Source: Scenedesmus sp. ARA3
Taxonomy: Eukaryota > Chlorophyta > Chlorophyceae > Sphaeropleales > Scenedesmaceae
Reading direction: 5' to 3'
DNA: 64,000 bases
Assembly: GCA_004335835.1 (NCBI GenBank)
Contig: RWJK01001644.1
Coordinates: forward strand, 134,224-198,223
In this document: positions 23,101 through 34,265 of the stretch, piece by piece
Position numbering within the stretch: position 1 is the stretch's first letter
How the letters are laid out: each line of letters opens with the position of its first letter
Notes under the pieces: model-generated
What the model was told of the DNA's origin: nothing
Database searches by the model: none
The model's input: only the letters and a program-made list of their open reading frames with translations
Position numbers and translations under genes: made by a program

Positions 23101-24198
23101 CACGCAGCGCCGCACCAGCAGCTCCCTGGGGGGTGGCGCGCCGCTCTGCTGGCAGGGCCCCAGCCACTCCCAGGCGCTGCCCTTCAGCTGCAGCAGCCCC
23201 ACCAGCCGGGCAAACTCGGGGGTGGCGTGGTACGGCAGGCAGCACACCAGCAGCTCGGGCACATTGTACACATGGACCCTGCAGCAGCGGCAGCAGCAGC
23301 AGCAGCAAGAGGAGGACAAGCAGTGTGGTGTGTGAGTGGCGGCAAGTGGGTGGATGTTTGTTGCGTTGGATGCTAGGGATGTGAATGGATGTTTGTGCAC
23401 AGAACAGCATGGGCCATGTACAGCAGCAGCGGCATCTGCTGCTACAGCTGCTGCTGCGTTGACATAGCAGCCACGGCTGCGTACATACCAACAGCCGGCA
23501 ACCTGCTGCCTTCCTTTTCTGCTGACTTTACTAGCAACAATGACGAATGAGGCGACAGCTGCGCAACAGCCAGGCAACCAGGCAGCTGCACTCACTGGTA
23601 GCGCCGAATGCAGTACTCCAAAGCCTGGAACGCTGCTGGTGCCAGGAAATGGTTGGTCAGCACGTGCAGGAACGCGCGTAGGTTGGTGTTCAGCTGCGTG
23701 TTCTCCTCTTTTGTCAGCTGGTCCCGAGATATGGTTAGGGAGGCACGGCTGAACAGGCTCTCGGGGAAAGGGGCAAACCTCTTGTCTGACTTGCAGAGCG
23801 CCTCCAGACCTGCACGACGCATATACACACGTCAGCACGCGCTAGAGCAATGTAAACAATCTGCTATACGTGAAGACGACGTGCGAGCAGCGGCTAAGTG
23901 CACAGAATGAGCCGTGGCTGCGTCAGTGTGCTGGCGGCACACCAGGTCACTGCAGCACTCGCGATCACCACAGCCACCTTGTCACGGCCTTCAAAACTCG
24001 CCCAATTCCAGTAACAACACCAGAAGGCACCAGCGGTGTGCACTCACCCTGCTGTGCAATCCTCAGCAGCGTTTCGGCCGATACATCTGCAGCCTTCTGG
24101 TAGTCGAAGAGCAGAGACGCCTTGCCCTTGACGTATTTCTCCTGCGGCCCTTTTGCAGCCGACAGATGTGCCAGCTGCTGTGCTAGCGTAGACGCCAT
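11198..24198 (-). CDS. UTP10: HEATR1/UTP10, U3 snoRNP small-subunit processome HEAT-repeat protein
   Basis: Ten exons: 24198-24048, 23809-23596, 23278-23092, 22707-22443, 21892-21771, 20826-17068, 16249-16037, 15000-14776, 14288-14154, 13684-11198. All phases agree; about 2585 aa against roughly 2100 in human. The N-terminus (MASTLAQQL..., SLLFDYQKAADVS) and the next exons (YNVPELLVCCLPYH, WEWLGPCQQSGAP) match HEATR1. The C-terminus has the BP28CT features SESKFKPLFLRMVDWA, FAPYHRYF, WKPLHHAVLMATR and LLPEALPFVAELVEE. The family acts in the nucleolus in early pre-18S rRNA processing and in coupling to Pol I transcription. Extra length is Ala/Gln low complexity, mostly in the 1253-codon exon 6 and in exon 10, plus Lys-rich and acidic linkers. 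Introns 4, 5 and 7 carry half-exon copies. It is head to head with the gene at 25390. Confidence 0.93.
14456..14581. repeat. Perfect 23-bp inverted repeat with 80-nt spacer
   Basis: Arms 14456-14478 (CACATGTGGCGGCTGCTGGT...) and 14559-14581 are exact reverse complements in UTP10 intron 8. Possible miniature inverted-repeat element or small-RNA hairpin. No target-site duplication is obvious. Confidence 0.95.
15178..15640. repeat. About 110-bp direct repeat, 344 bp apart
   Basis: The segment near 15178-15290 (CAGACAAATGCCTCGGTTGT...) recurs near 15522-15635, with divergence in the middle and a shared ending through CATCTAAAGTTGTGTCATCA. Both copies are in UTP10 intron 7, suggesting intron growth by duplication. 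Confidence 0.85.
15812..15880 (-). repeat. Copy of the 3' end of UTP10 exon 7
   Basis: Intron 7 contains a diverged copy of the exon 7 end (LLEALRKALPE becomes LLEALRTALPE), about 200 bp downstream of the real donor at 16036. A short tandem repeat CACACTCCACTAAAACAG lies between them (about 15947-15982). Confidence 0.75.
20997..21260. ncRNA. Hairpin-rich, CAG-poor element in UTP10 intron 5 (SINE or structured RNA candidate)
   Basis: This stretch differs sharply from the surrounding CAG-rich sequence and packs several short hairpins. They are TGGGT/ACCCA near 21009, GCCCC-GAC-GGGGC at 21031-21043, TCCC-GTGA-GGGA with a GNRA loop near 21090, a GGCC-GCAAG-GGCC stem near 21155, and GGTGCC/GGCACC near 21190. 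A weak B-box-like GACTCGACCGC and a T5 run (21175-21179) would suit Pol III transcription of the plus strand. The right end has short tandem units (CATGTCACATAA), like a SINE tail, and TGTCACA also occurs at the left end. It matches no RNA family I can name. Group I, group II, SRP and RNase P cores were looked for and not seen. Confidence 0.35.
21487..21810 (-). repeat. Three tandem copies of the UTP10 exon 5 donor half
   Basis: The exon 5 end (LTALPPRSLL) with its GTGAGT donor (real site 21765-21770) recurs in intron 5 with donors at about 21494 and 21620, spacing 126 and 145 bp. Each unit includes the following intron sequence (CAACACCACAAAA-like). Confidence 0.9.
22308..22392 (-). repeat. 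Copy of the UTP10 exon 4 donor half
   Basis: Intron 4 contains an open copy of the last ~26 codons of exon 4 (RAATLMVLTQLLSRAQ) with an intact GTGAGG donor, about 130 bp downstream of the real donor at 22442. Differences are mostly silent. Confidence 0.9.
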
Positions 24199-25389
24199 GC
24201 TGCGCCGTTCAGCGTGCTGCTGCTGCTGCTTTTGAGTAATGACTCAGTGCCCGCAGAGGGCGGTGCGCTGCAGAATCATGATTGCAATATACCTAGCAAT
24301 GACTTCGACGATGCTGCAATTCGGCTAAACTCTCGCAAGTGGAGTTCTCTGGCTGCTGGAGTAACACAGTCACTAACACAGGTGGCCAGTCACTAACGGT
24401 CCTCCAGCGCACGGGCCCTGCTTATTAAGCAGGCTTAAAGCCTTTGCAGGACGGGGAAGACCTCTGACTGCATGTTTTCTGCAGCACTTGGTGCAACCAC
24501 TGCCGGCTGACATCACCACAGCTCTGGCAGGCTGCAGCATGAGCTGCTGCATACAACCGTTGTTGAACATGCTCAGCGGCTGACGAAGCAAGTCCTGCGC
24601 GAAGCCGTAGTTTACAGTGCTGTACTGTTTCAAGAATGTTCACTCCTGACAACAACCAGTCGCTGGTGTGTGCGCAGTATGCTATGTGCCACGCAAGAAG
24701 GCTTCTTTCAAAGAAGTTTGGACGTGGAGGTGTTGGCACCTCAGCAGCTGTTTTACTGCATCTGACGCTTGAAGCACAGCAGGCTGCAACGTGTCAACAG
24801 CCGACAGCAAGCAGCTTTTTGCAGCAGCTCAAGCTCAGCTGTCAGTGTTGACCAGCACTGCAATTGACTGATCATGAGTGACAGGCATGCTGATCTGCAG
24901 CTCCTGAGCGGTTTTATTATGCTCAGCATGCTGGGTGCATGCCATCGGAAGATGGCATGCGTTTTGGCCCGCCAGTGAGGCCCACAGTTACATTGGCTTG
25001 CGAAGGGCCTCTGGCAACTGTGACTCTGCCATGAGGGTCATCAACGGCGTTCGTTATGCTTTGATAGACGGTTTGGTTTCGTGGGGTTTCAAAAACTGGC
25101 AAAGCAGGGCACCAGCGCGGAGATTCGCTTCACTGTCAGTAACAAACTGCCGGCACACTGTGAAAGGTGCATGTCGCCTTCTACTCCCTTTCATAATGCT
25201 TCCATTGATCGATTGATTGATTTCCATGTTTCTGATCTGCTGATCTCTGCCTGCTGTAACACATCTCCGGCTGCTGCCGAAGCCAATCTCCGAAACAACG
25301 TCTGCTGCCCGCTTCTGACGCTGTCACAGTACACAGATCTGCTAGGAACTCACCTTCGTAAGCAGGATCTCAAGTTACAGGCAAGCAGC
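24199..25389. promoter_or_regulatory. Divergent intergenic region, UTP10 / plastid protein
   Basis: It separates the two divergent start codons and should hold both promoters. No TATA box or recognised operator was identified, and no coding exon is supported. Confidence 0.4.
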
Positions 25390-27226
25390 ATGATGAACGC
25401 CAGCAGAACAGCTCGTCAGCCATGCCGGAGCACACAAGGCGCAGCCTTCTCGCCAGCACAGGCGCAGCTGCGCAGGGGCGCAGTAAGCAGCAGCACGTGC
25501 AGGTCAAGGCGATCGCTGGTGGTGCGTGCAGCAGGCGCATACGAGGCGCTGGAGCCTGATGTCTACTGCTGCCTGGTGAGTAGCAGCAACGTGTGTAGGT
25601 CAGTCACTTGTGGCTCAACACAGGCACTAAGCTCAAGCCAGCACTCGCAGATTTTCACAACCAGCATACTTTACTGGTATCTGCTAATGCATGCAGCCGA
25701 CGTGCAGCGACATGGTCTGTACTCAATCTTGCTGCTACTGCTGGTGTTGCTTCTCAAGCGTAGTACTGATGACAATGTTGCTTACTCTGCCATTGCAGGG
25801 CCTTTCTCACTGCTTCAAGAAAGCAGATGACGGCAGGCTGGCAGACGTGATGGTCATCGAGCCCATCTCATCCAGCAGCTTGGAGTGCATGACCACAGGT
25901 GGGCCTCTATTGCACAGACTCGGAACTTCCATGCTGAATTTGTGACAGCCTGTGGCGCTAGCAGCCAGATCAGCTAGGGGGCAGAGGCAGACCATAGGTT
26001 GAGCAGGCATGTTTTGCTCCTGGATCCTGGTGTAGCAGGTGGGTTGAACTTTGCAGTCGTAAGGTGGCATTGCAGTGGCATAAATTTACGAGTGCTGCTG
26101 CATGCTGATCCTCTGCAAGCTGCGCGGTCTGCTGTGTTCCGATTTGTTTTCTGAACACAGCTGGTGCCTCCTTGTATTCAGCATCTGTGTCTGCCATTGA
26201 AACGGCGCTTTACGCTGGTGGCTTTCTTGACGACCTGCATTTAACACACATGCACACATTGCATCGCTGGAAACTACTGGATCATGTGTTCAGCGCACAC
26301 ATGCAAACAAACTACCTGTCTGAGCCCTTGCGCTGCGCTGCCCCATCATGTGCATCACCTTGCAGGAGCCAAGACCTCCTTCAAGCTGGCCACTGGCATC
26401 TCCTTTGCTGATGCCATGGCTCGCGACAAGGCGCGCCTACCTGAGCAGTTTGCCGACGGCTTCTTCTGTGACGAGTGGGCCTACAGGCTGGAGGCAGCTG
26501 CACGCACCTGGCAGCGACCCCACGCACAGGACAACCTCATGTGAGTTTGCGGTGGTGGTGTGCGCAGTGGTCGCCCCTGTGTTGCCGCCAGCATGTGCTC
26601 TGCAAGGTGCATCCGCTAACAACAAACAGGTGGCCTGGAGCTGTCACAAGTTGCGCATGCATGCAGAACAGCGGCAGATGCGTGGTCCAAACTTCGACCT
26701 GCGCGCCCAACCCCACCTGTGACCCATACTTTCTATCACGTCTCATGTTAGCCCACCAGCCCCTGGAATACTCAACTCGCCGGTCAAACTGCACACTTGT
26801 AAGCTGCTGCACAACTTGCTGCACTATTTTTTCCTGCAGGGTCATCGTGCCGTTTTACATTCGCCTTTTTCCGGTAGCATCGCCCTGCACGCCTGTCGAA
26901 ATGAAACCCACCAGTCAAGCTGCATATGTGCTGCTGCTGACTTGCTGCTGTCGCACAATTTTCCTTGCTGCAGGGACATTGTGCCGCTGGGCAAGGTGCG
27001 CGGCAACTTCAACTTCAGCCTGGACAACAAGCGCGTGCTCAACTTCGAAAACGTGGTGACAGACGACGACAACGTGAAGCAGGACATGTCGATTGACGTG
27101 TACGGCCGCGCAGACAAGAAGGCGCGCGATGAGGCCATGGCTGCTGCTGCTGCCGAGGAGGAGACGAGTGAGGCGGCAAAGCAGGAGCAGGAGGCTGAGG
27201 AGCTGGATGCACTGCTGGCGATGTAA
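25390..27226 (+). CDS. Uncharacterised plastid-targeted protein
   Basis: Four phase-consistent exons: 25390-25575, 25799-25898, 26366-26540, 26974-27226; 237 aa. The N-terminus (MMNASRTARQPCRS...RRSLVVRA) is a typical algal chloroplast transit peptide with cleavage near VVRA. The mature part has no motif I recognise. It includes DVYCCLGLSHCFKK, SLECMTTGAKTSFKLATG and FNFSLDNKRVLN, and an acidic, Glu/Ala-rich coiled-coil-like end. ATG 25393 is an alternative start three bases downstream. The intron 3 acceptor region is duplicated: a weaker copy near 26826-26850 is followed by GGTCATCGTGCCG, resembling the real exon start GGACATTGTGCCG. TGTAA overlaps the stop. Function is unknown; stromal location is inferred. 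Confidence 0.8.
26826..26984 (+). repeat. Duplicated 3' splice site of exon 4
   Basis: A pyrimidine-rich acceptor followed by GGTCATCGTGCCG (about 26826-26854) resembles the real acceptor plus exon start (about 26958-26986). Only the downstream copy keeps the reading frame into the conserved exon. Confidence 0.6.
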
Positions 27227-27660
27227 TGCAGGATTGTTTGCTGTGCAGCATTGCATGTTTGATATGTATGTAGTATGCAGGGTGGTTGATACACTCGCCT
27301 GTGTGTCCGTGGAGGGTCTGGGGCCGCCAAATCGCCTACTGCCAGTGGCTTGCTGCTGGCAGGGTTTGGTGCGAAGCAGGAGCAGGTGTCCGAGGAGCTG
27401 GATGCACTGCTGGCGATGTGATGTATTGTGATGCGGGCCATGAAACACTGTGGTGCAGCATGTGTGCTCCTGTGCTGCTGGCGATGTACTACACACATGC
27501 ACATGCATCCGCCATACAGCACTACAGTATGCAGCTGGTGTGTTGTGTGATATGCAGGGTGGTTTGTACTGTTATACACTCGGCTGTGTTGTTTGTGGTG
27601 TAGTTGGCGCCGTCAGAGCGCCTATCGGCAGTTGCTTGCTGCTGTCAGGGTGGTGGAGGT
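27180..27660 (+). repeat. Degenerate tandem copies of the coding end and 3' UTR
   Basis: The exon 4 end (GAGGAGCTGGATGCACTGCT, about 27200) recurs at about 27375-27422 with TGTGA in place of the TGTAA stop context. A shorter piece (TGCTGGCGATGTA) is at about 27476. The flanking TGCAGGGTGGTT...ACACTCG segment occurs near 27277 and again near 27553. Confidence 0.75.
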
Positions 27661-28208
27661 GAGGCAGCAGCTTGCAGAGCATGCACGATTGAGCATGCAC
27701 CGTGCAGCACCTCGCAGTTTGAAGTTGACTTCAAGTTGACTCAGTTAGTCATCAGGGGGGCTTGCCTGGTGCAGTGTGCGGCCAGTTGCTTGCGTACGCA
27801 CCGGCAGGCGGTTGGCTGACTTGGTGTGTTGTGAGGTATGCTTGTATGGCCCAGCAGCAGAGCACCGCATGGTTGCTGCTTCTGCTGTGCAGTGTCAGCT
27901 GACATGGCTGCAGCCTGACCATTGTCAGGCCCTGACTGCCAGACAAACGTACACATGAGCTTGTATGCATGCCTTGGACGCCAGGCCAGCGCTGTGGCTG
28001 ACTTTTTGTTACCCCCAGGTGCCTCAGCAGGCACCATGGGCAATTCTTGCCGCATGGCAGGACCTTGATCTCGTGTAACGTGTTACTAACCAAACAGCTT
28101 TAAGTGAACTGTCGTGAGCACGCTTGGAGGCCTCATTGATGCGCAATCGTCATTAAATTAGAATCAACAAGTTTGTGCTGCAGTTCGATTTTGTAAGGCT
28201 CGACAGCC
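27227..28208. other. 3' UTR repeats and ferredoxin upstream region
   Basis: The left part holds the degenerate copies described above. A TGTAA motif at 28074-28078 could be a distal poly(A) signal of the upstream gene. No further coding sequence is supported before the ferredoxin start. Confidence 0.5.
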
Positions 28209-28751
28209 ATGCGTGCTCTCGCTCCAACACCCAGCTGCAGCCAATTGGCGAGGCCCAGCAGTCAGCATACAGCACGTATACGCTCTGTTGTTGTTCGTGC
28301 TGCTGAAGGCTTCTGCAGAGATAAAGTTAACGTGGATAGCAAGCAGCAGTTCAAGTCTCAAGGCAAGACCTACAAGCTCAGCTTCGTAGGCACTGGAGAG
28401 AAGATCGAGATCGACTGCCCGGATGACATGTACATTCTGGAAGCAGCGGAGCAGGCTGGCCTAGACCTGCCTGCCACTTGCAAGGCCGGCATCTGCGGAA
28501 CTTGCGTAGGCCGCATCGCTCAGGGGCAGATTGACCCAAGCGACATCGCAGATATTGAATTCACAATCACTAAGGAGGAGCAGGAGCAGGGCTTGGCTAT
28601 GCTGTGCATGTCTCGCCCCTGCAGTGACCTGGTCATTGAGACTCAGTGCGACTGGGGCTACTCATTGGGAGTAAAGGAGTGGGAGGGAGCAACTGGCAAG
28701 TTCAGCGGCACACCAGACCCGCTGATGGGCAACAAGTGGAAGGAGGAGTGA
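28209..28751 (+). CDS. Chloroplast-type [2Fe-2S] ferredoxin variant with C-terminal extension
   Basis: A single intronless exon of 180 aa, rare in this window. Residues 1 to ~31 (MRALAPTPSC...RIRSVVVRA) form a transit peptide. The ferredoxin fold follows (YILEAAEQAGLDLPATCKAGICGTC), with cluster ligands Cys91, Cys96, Cys99 and Cys133 in a C-x4-C-x2-C-x33-C pattern. Photosynthetic PetF has a shorter last spacing of about 29. A non-canonical ~35-residue tail follows the fold (WGYSLGVKEWEG...PDPLMGNKW). The family carries electrons from photosystem I or FNR to stromal enzymes; the tail and loop suggest a specialised minor isoform. Which isoform cannot be told from sequence alone. Confidence 0.92.
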   Translation: MRALAPTPSCSQLARPSSQHTARIRSVVVRAAEGFCRDKVNVDSKQQFKSQGKTYKLSFVGTGEKIEIDCPDDMYILEAAEQAGLDLPATCKAGICGTCVGRIAQGQIDPSDIADIEFTITKEEQEQGLAMLCMSRPCSDLVIETQCDWGYSLGVKEWEGATGKFSGTPDPLMGNKWKEE

Positions 28752-29773
28752 GGTGGCAGGATGTGTTGTAGCAGTAGCAGTTGCATAGGCAGTAGCAAGG
28801 AGTAGCAGCAGCAGCGGCTGCATGCTACTCATGTACAGTAGAGTAGGAGTGACTTGATTTTGATCAAGTTTTTGTTTTGTTGGCAATGTGTGGCACATGC
28901 TGTGCATGCGGCAGTGCCAGCTTTGAGCAGCCTCACCTTGCTGCAAGGATACACAGCAGTGCAGCGCTGGTCGTTGTGTGGTGTTGCAATCAAACGCAAC
29001 ATGCACTGGAGCATGTCACACAGCATGTTTCATTAGCATGGGCTCACTGCTTGTGCGTTTTACAGAGTGGTTCTAGATGGCAGAGTGGATTTGGGCAGTT
29101 GGAGGTTTGCTAGCCGACATCAAAGATCAGCTGTCACAGCACGGTGTTGCTTCTGACCTGACAGCAGCAGATGCTTGCTGCTTGTTGCCATGTGTCGTGG
29201 TGTGTCCGACCCTAAGGCTTACCACTGACCATTACAGTGCGGCAGACTCTCTGGTGAATGCAGCATTGCATCCCACCAGCATGTGTAGGATGCTCATGGA
29301 CCAGCTGCCAGCAGGACAGTGCAGGGTTGTGACTTCCAAGGTTGACTGGCCACAGCGCATGGGCAGGAATCAGCATCCATGTTTGTTGCGAGTCACGCAC
29401 GAGTGGTGAGTCAGCAAAGTTGTGAGGTCTGCTGTCGGCTATGCTTGAGGACTGTCGGCAGATGTGGTATCCAACTTCAACCTGTTGTGGTGCCACTACT
29501 AGTAGTGCACAGTACTGTGCATCAACCCAGTTATGGGGCGCGTGCCACGGCCTTTTCTGTTTATCAACGGTAACAAGACTTGTTTCAAATGTATCATCAG
29601 GACACTGTGACATCCTGCTTTCAATGTGTTGCATGTCCGCGACGACCCAAGGGAATCAAGAATGTAAACGCAAGTTGAGTGAGTTATGTTGTGCTGTGTC
29701 GTGCGTGTTCGAGCTGCAACGTTGCTGCTGCCGCAGCAACTCCAGCAGAGCAACTGCTGCTGCTCCCTCCAAG

Positions 29774-29818
<45 letters not shown>

Positions 29819-31172
29819 CCTTGTGAACGCATGTACATGCGTTAAGCTGAACTTTTTTTGCACATCAGCTGCTGAGGCCTTCTGCCAGGCCCTGGCAGGC
29901 CTGAGGGCAGGTGCTATCTTCCTGCAAGGTCCCTCGGGGCAGGGGCATTTCGAGCAGTCATCTCACAGCATGTGCTGTTGGATGCACAGCCAACACAAAT
30001 ATGATCGTGTTGACAGATCGATCAGAGAGACTATCAGTACGCTAGTATGTGTTCGGCGAATCGCCTCCACTTGGCGTGTAACTAGCTGTTTGCTTGGCAC
30101 CACCAAAGGTAACTTTGAACGGGTTTCTAGCCATATGCTGCATCGCTTCGTATGTATCATTTCTATTCAAGAGTTGCGATGGTACTGCTGCTGCTGTTGT
30201 CGCAGCAGAAGATCAAGTGGCTGCTGCTGCCGCAGCAGCTCCTTTTGGTCACCGGCCAGATTGTCGGCTCGATGCAAGATCCGACAGCTCCACAGCATTT
30301 CTGCTGCTTTTCAATTGCCTATTCGCGTCCTTGCTGACCCTGGAAGTGCCCCAATCGTTAGCGACATTCTGCCGGGCCGGGTCATGCATTTTCACTGAAA
30401 TCTCATGTGGGGGATGCTAGATCCGACATATTTAAGGCGTAGATGTAGCGTTGAAATGTTCATCGTGGCAGCAAACTTGCTCCGACAGTGCCCTGGTGCC
30501 CAGCCATTCAAAACGGCGAAATTTCCCGGCCCGGTATTTTGCAGAATTTGCCATAGTCTCAACTTGCAATTATCAGCAGCAGCATGCACAGTTCATTGTC
30601 CTTGCACTATGGAACAGCCAGTCTGTTTCTTACACTGATACAACAGCCCTGCGCTGCCCTGCCGCCTCATTGACCGTGTTGCTGGCAGCACAGAGCACTG
30701 CCCCACCTAACGTGCCTTCCCCAGCACAAAGCCATATGCAGTTCTGCAGCTCAAGAGAGCACGTCACACATTGTGTGTGGTGATGCAAGCTTGCCTTAAC
30801 GCCAAACGCCTTAAGGCGAAACCAAGCAAGGCAAAGTGCAGCGTGCAGTAATTGCAACTGGATGATGCTCAACCTGCATAACATGCCTGCTGAGAGCCAA
30901 AGCAGCAATTGCCTGTTCTCGCTGCAACTTGGACTGGCCGCTGACATCACTCGCATGGCGCGAGTCGATGCCAGCACCAAAATGAGCGGGATCTCCACCC
31001 TACACCTGACACGTCTCATACCTTTCCAACGCCAAGCCACGGGACACTTGCACATCTGAAGAAACACATGGGCCAGTTGCACATGCTCGAGGACACATAG
31101 TGCCTTGCTGCTCCAGTACTTGCATGCTGTCTGCTCAGCCGATGAGTAAACACACAGGCACCCGCAGTCAGC
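28752..31172. other. Intergenic region without supported genes
   Basis: It should hold the ferredoxin 3' UTR and the distal SMU1 3' region. A TGTAA occurs at 29663-29667 (+), and a minus-strand TGTAA at 30630-30634 is 540 bp past the SMU1 stop. There is a small palindrome ACTTGAT-TTTG-ATCAAGT near 28851. Open frames across the CTG run (29679-30398) look like composition artefacts. Confidence 0.5.
29775..29816. repeat. (CTG)14 microsatellite
   Basis: Fourteen perfect CTG units lie between the ferredoxin and SMU1 genes, outside any supported exon. Confidence 0.95.
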
Positions 31173-33502
31173 TCAAGCCTTCCACAGGAAAAGCGGGCCC
31201 TCCTGGGCGTATGTTGCCAGCAGGTTCCTGTGCGGGTGGTGGGCCACACCAATGGCCTCTTTCTCATGCACCTGCAGCCGCATGGCAGCAAGTGGGCGGC
31301 AGAATGTTGTGGCGAGGGCAGCATACAGATAAGTGTGGCTGTTTTGACAGACAGCAGGTGCAACAAGCACAACGCACCGCATGATAGTACGCAGCAAACT
31401 GCTAGGGATTGGGGTATCAGGAGTGCCAACCTTGATGCAAACATGTGTTCACATAGCAGAGTACGGAAAACCGCACAAGGCCGGCAGGGGAAATGAATAT
31501 CAAGCTACGACATACAACCAACCAGCAGCGCATCCTGCCGCCGCACCTGCATGATGTGCTCCAGCTTGCCAGCCGCCGTGCTGAAGCAGTACAGCACGCT
31601 GTCCTCGCCCAGCGCGTACACCCACTCGCCACGCGGCGACACAGCCATGGCGCGGAAGTCTGACGCAGCAGCGGCAGCAGCAGCAGCAGCGGTGTCAGCG
31701 GCAGAGGCACTGCAGACAGCGTCAGGCAGGCATGAGAACTTGCAGCGTGCGCGATGTGTAACGAGTCCATATCACAGACACCTTGAATACAAGATGGCCA
31801 GATGCAGGCGCAGCTGTGCGCACCTGCCCAGCACATGTCTACCATACCGAGCAGCTGCCTCCCATAGAGAGCAAACCTCACAACGACAAAGCACTAACCT
31901 CGTGCCAGGATCGACATGCAACCAAAAACCTCATGCCAGGATCCACATGCAAGTATCCTGTCTCAAACAAAAAACCACCCCATGCGTCCGGCCGCACCTC
32001 CTCCCTCCCTCTTGCCGGACTGCATGGCCTTGATGACCTGGCCGCTCATGTTCATCAGGTACAGGCTGCTGCTCTGGTTGGACACAAAGATCTGCTCCGG
32101 GTGCAGCGGGTGCAGCTGGATGCTGTGGATGCCCGGATCCTCCTTCTCACCACCACCAGCAGCAGGAGGCCTGCGATTACAACGGGATCAAGCATAACAG
32201 GCCATGACAAAAGGTTAAGTGTGCCATCATCGTACACATTGTGACGCTGTGGATGCCCGGGTCCTCCTTCTCACCGCCACCAGCAGCATGCGGCCTGCGG
32301 TTAAACAGCGATTAAGCATAACAGGTCATAACAAAAGGTTGGGTGTGCCATCATCATTGTACACATCGTAATGCTGTGGATGCCCAGGTCCTGCTTCTCG
32401 CTGCCACCAGCAGCAGAAGGCCTGTGGTTCAACAGCATAGCATACACAATGGCTGTAACAAGATGCCTGCAGGTGGTGCAGCGGGTGCAGCTGGATGCTG
32501 TGGATGCCAGTGTCCTCCTTCTCATCGCCACCAGCAGCAGGCGGCCTGCAGTCAGCCAAACAGACATACAGCAGAACAGGCCGTGAGAAAGGCAATGGCG
32601 TTGTACACACCGTGATGCTGTGGATGCCGGGGTTCTCCTTCTCGCCCCCGCCAGCAGCAGGCGGCCTGCATTATTAAAGCCGCAACAAGATCCTAATTAC
32701 AAATGCCTGCAGGGGGTGCAGCGGGTGCAGCTGGATGCTGTTGATGCCAGGGTCCTCCTTCTCACCACCACCAGCAGCAGGAGGCCTGCATTTGAACAGA
32801 AATGCAGCATAACAGGCCATGACTAAGGTTAGGTTTGCCGGCCTCATTATATACATTGTGATGCTGTGGATGCCCAGGTCCTCCTTCTCACCGCCACCAG
32901 CAGCAGGCGGCCTGCGGTTCAACAGCACAGCAGACAAAGTGCTTTCAACAACATGCCTGCAGGCTATCTGCCCCCAGCGGTGCACATGTGTGCTGCATGC
33001 ATGCACATATGTGAAGCTCACTGCATGTGAAATAATGGACACGTCATACCATGCAGCAGACTGCCCTCAGGTCGCAAAGAAAGTGTGAGGTATCCACATG
33101 TGTGGTTCAGTATAGCGACGTTTGCTGAGCATCACTGGGCAGCTGTGAAACACAGCCAACAGCAACCAAAACCAACACCAAAATACATGCGTTGCAAACG
33201 CGGAGGAGCCACTTCCGTGTTCAGCAGTGATGCAGCCAAGAACATTGCCTGAACAGACCAAAGATCAACAGGCCAGCGCCTGACTACAGGCCCTCACCTA
33301 AAGCCGAGAAGCTGCTCCCAACACATCTCAAAAATAGCTTAGCACCTGGCTGCAGTTCAAGGCTTGTAGCACGCTTGCAGGGCCCTCACCTGAAGCCGTG
33401 CAGCTGCTCGCAGGTCTTGGCGTCCCAGATGCGCACCGTGGCGTCGCTGCTGCAGCTGATGACCTGGCTGCCGTCCGCGTTGTAGCACACGTCCTGCAGC
33501 GC

Positions 33503-33545
<43 letters not shown>

Positions 33546-34265
33546 CAGCGATGACACATGGTCAGCTCAAGCCCTGTCTTGCTTGGTTGATGTTATCACA
33601 CGCACTTCATGCAGCTGCAGGTGCTAGACACAGTGGCGTACGTTGGCATTTGACAAGGTCTGCATGCCTTGCAACGCAGGAAGCATGCTGACATGCGGGC
33701 AGGATGATAATAATCGGGCAGCATTATGTTGAGAAATGTTGCATGACATGTTATGTAACGCACCTGCACGTAGCTGGTGTGGCCCCTGAACTCCTTGAGC
33801 ATCTTGCCGCTCTTGAGGCCGTGCACGCGTATGCTGCCATCATACGAGCCGCTCAGCACCTGCGTGCCGTCACGCAACAGCGCAACACACCACAGTACAG
33901 TCTCAGCAGCAGCGGCGGCACAATGTGAACACAAATTGATTTACACAGCTGCTGAGGTTGATGTCTCTTCTCTGTGACAGAAGAACCCACACAGAGGTGT
34001 CCTGCAACTGACCGCATTGAAGTCATTAGCGTACTAGCAGCCTCAAGCATTCACAGTACTGGGAGTTGAATACATATTGTTTTCGATGGCTGGATACAAC
34101 ATATTGTATCCGCAGCATGCTCACAGACCCACCTGCGTGCCGTCGCGCGACAGCGCCACGCACGTCACGCCCTGCGCGTGCGCGTGGTCGAAGCGGCGCA
34201 GGCACTGCCCGCTGCTGATGCGCCACACCTTGATCTTGCCGTCAAGGCTGCCTGCAGCCGGCAGC

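Noticed and set aside
24425..24739. 104-codon minus-strand open frame between divergent genes
   Set aside because: No recognisable motif, no splice-consistent neighbours, and it lies in the expected promoter region.
29679..30398. 239-codon plus-strand frame with a poly-Leu run
   Set aside because: Poly-Leu comes from the (CTG)14 microsatellite; the remainder shows no conservation.
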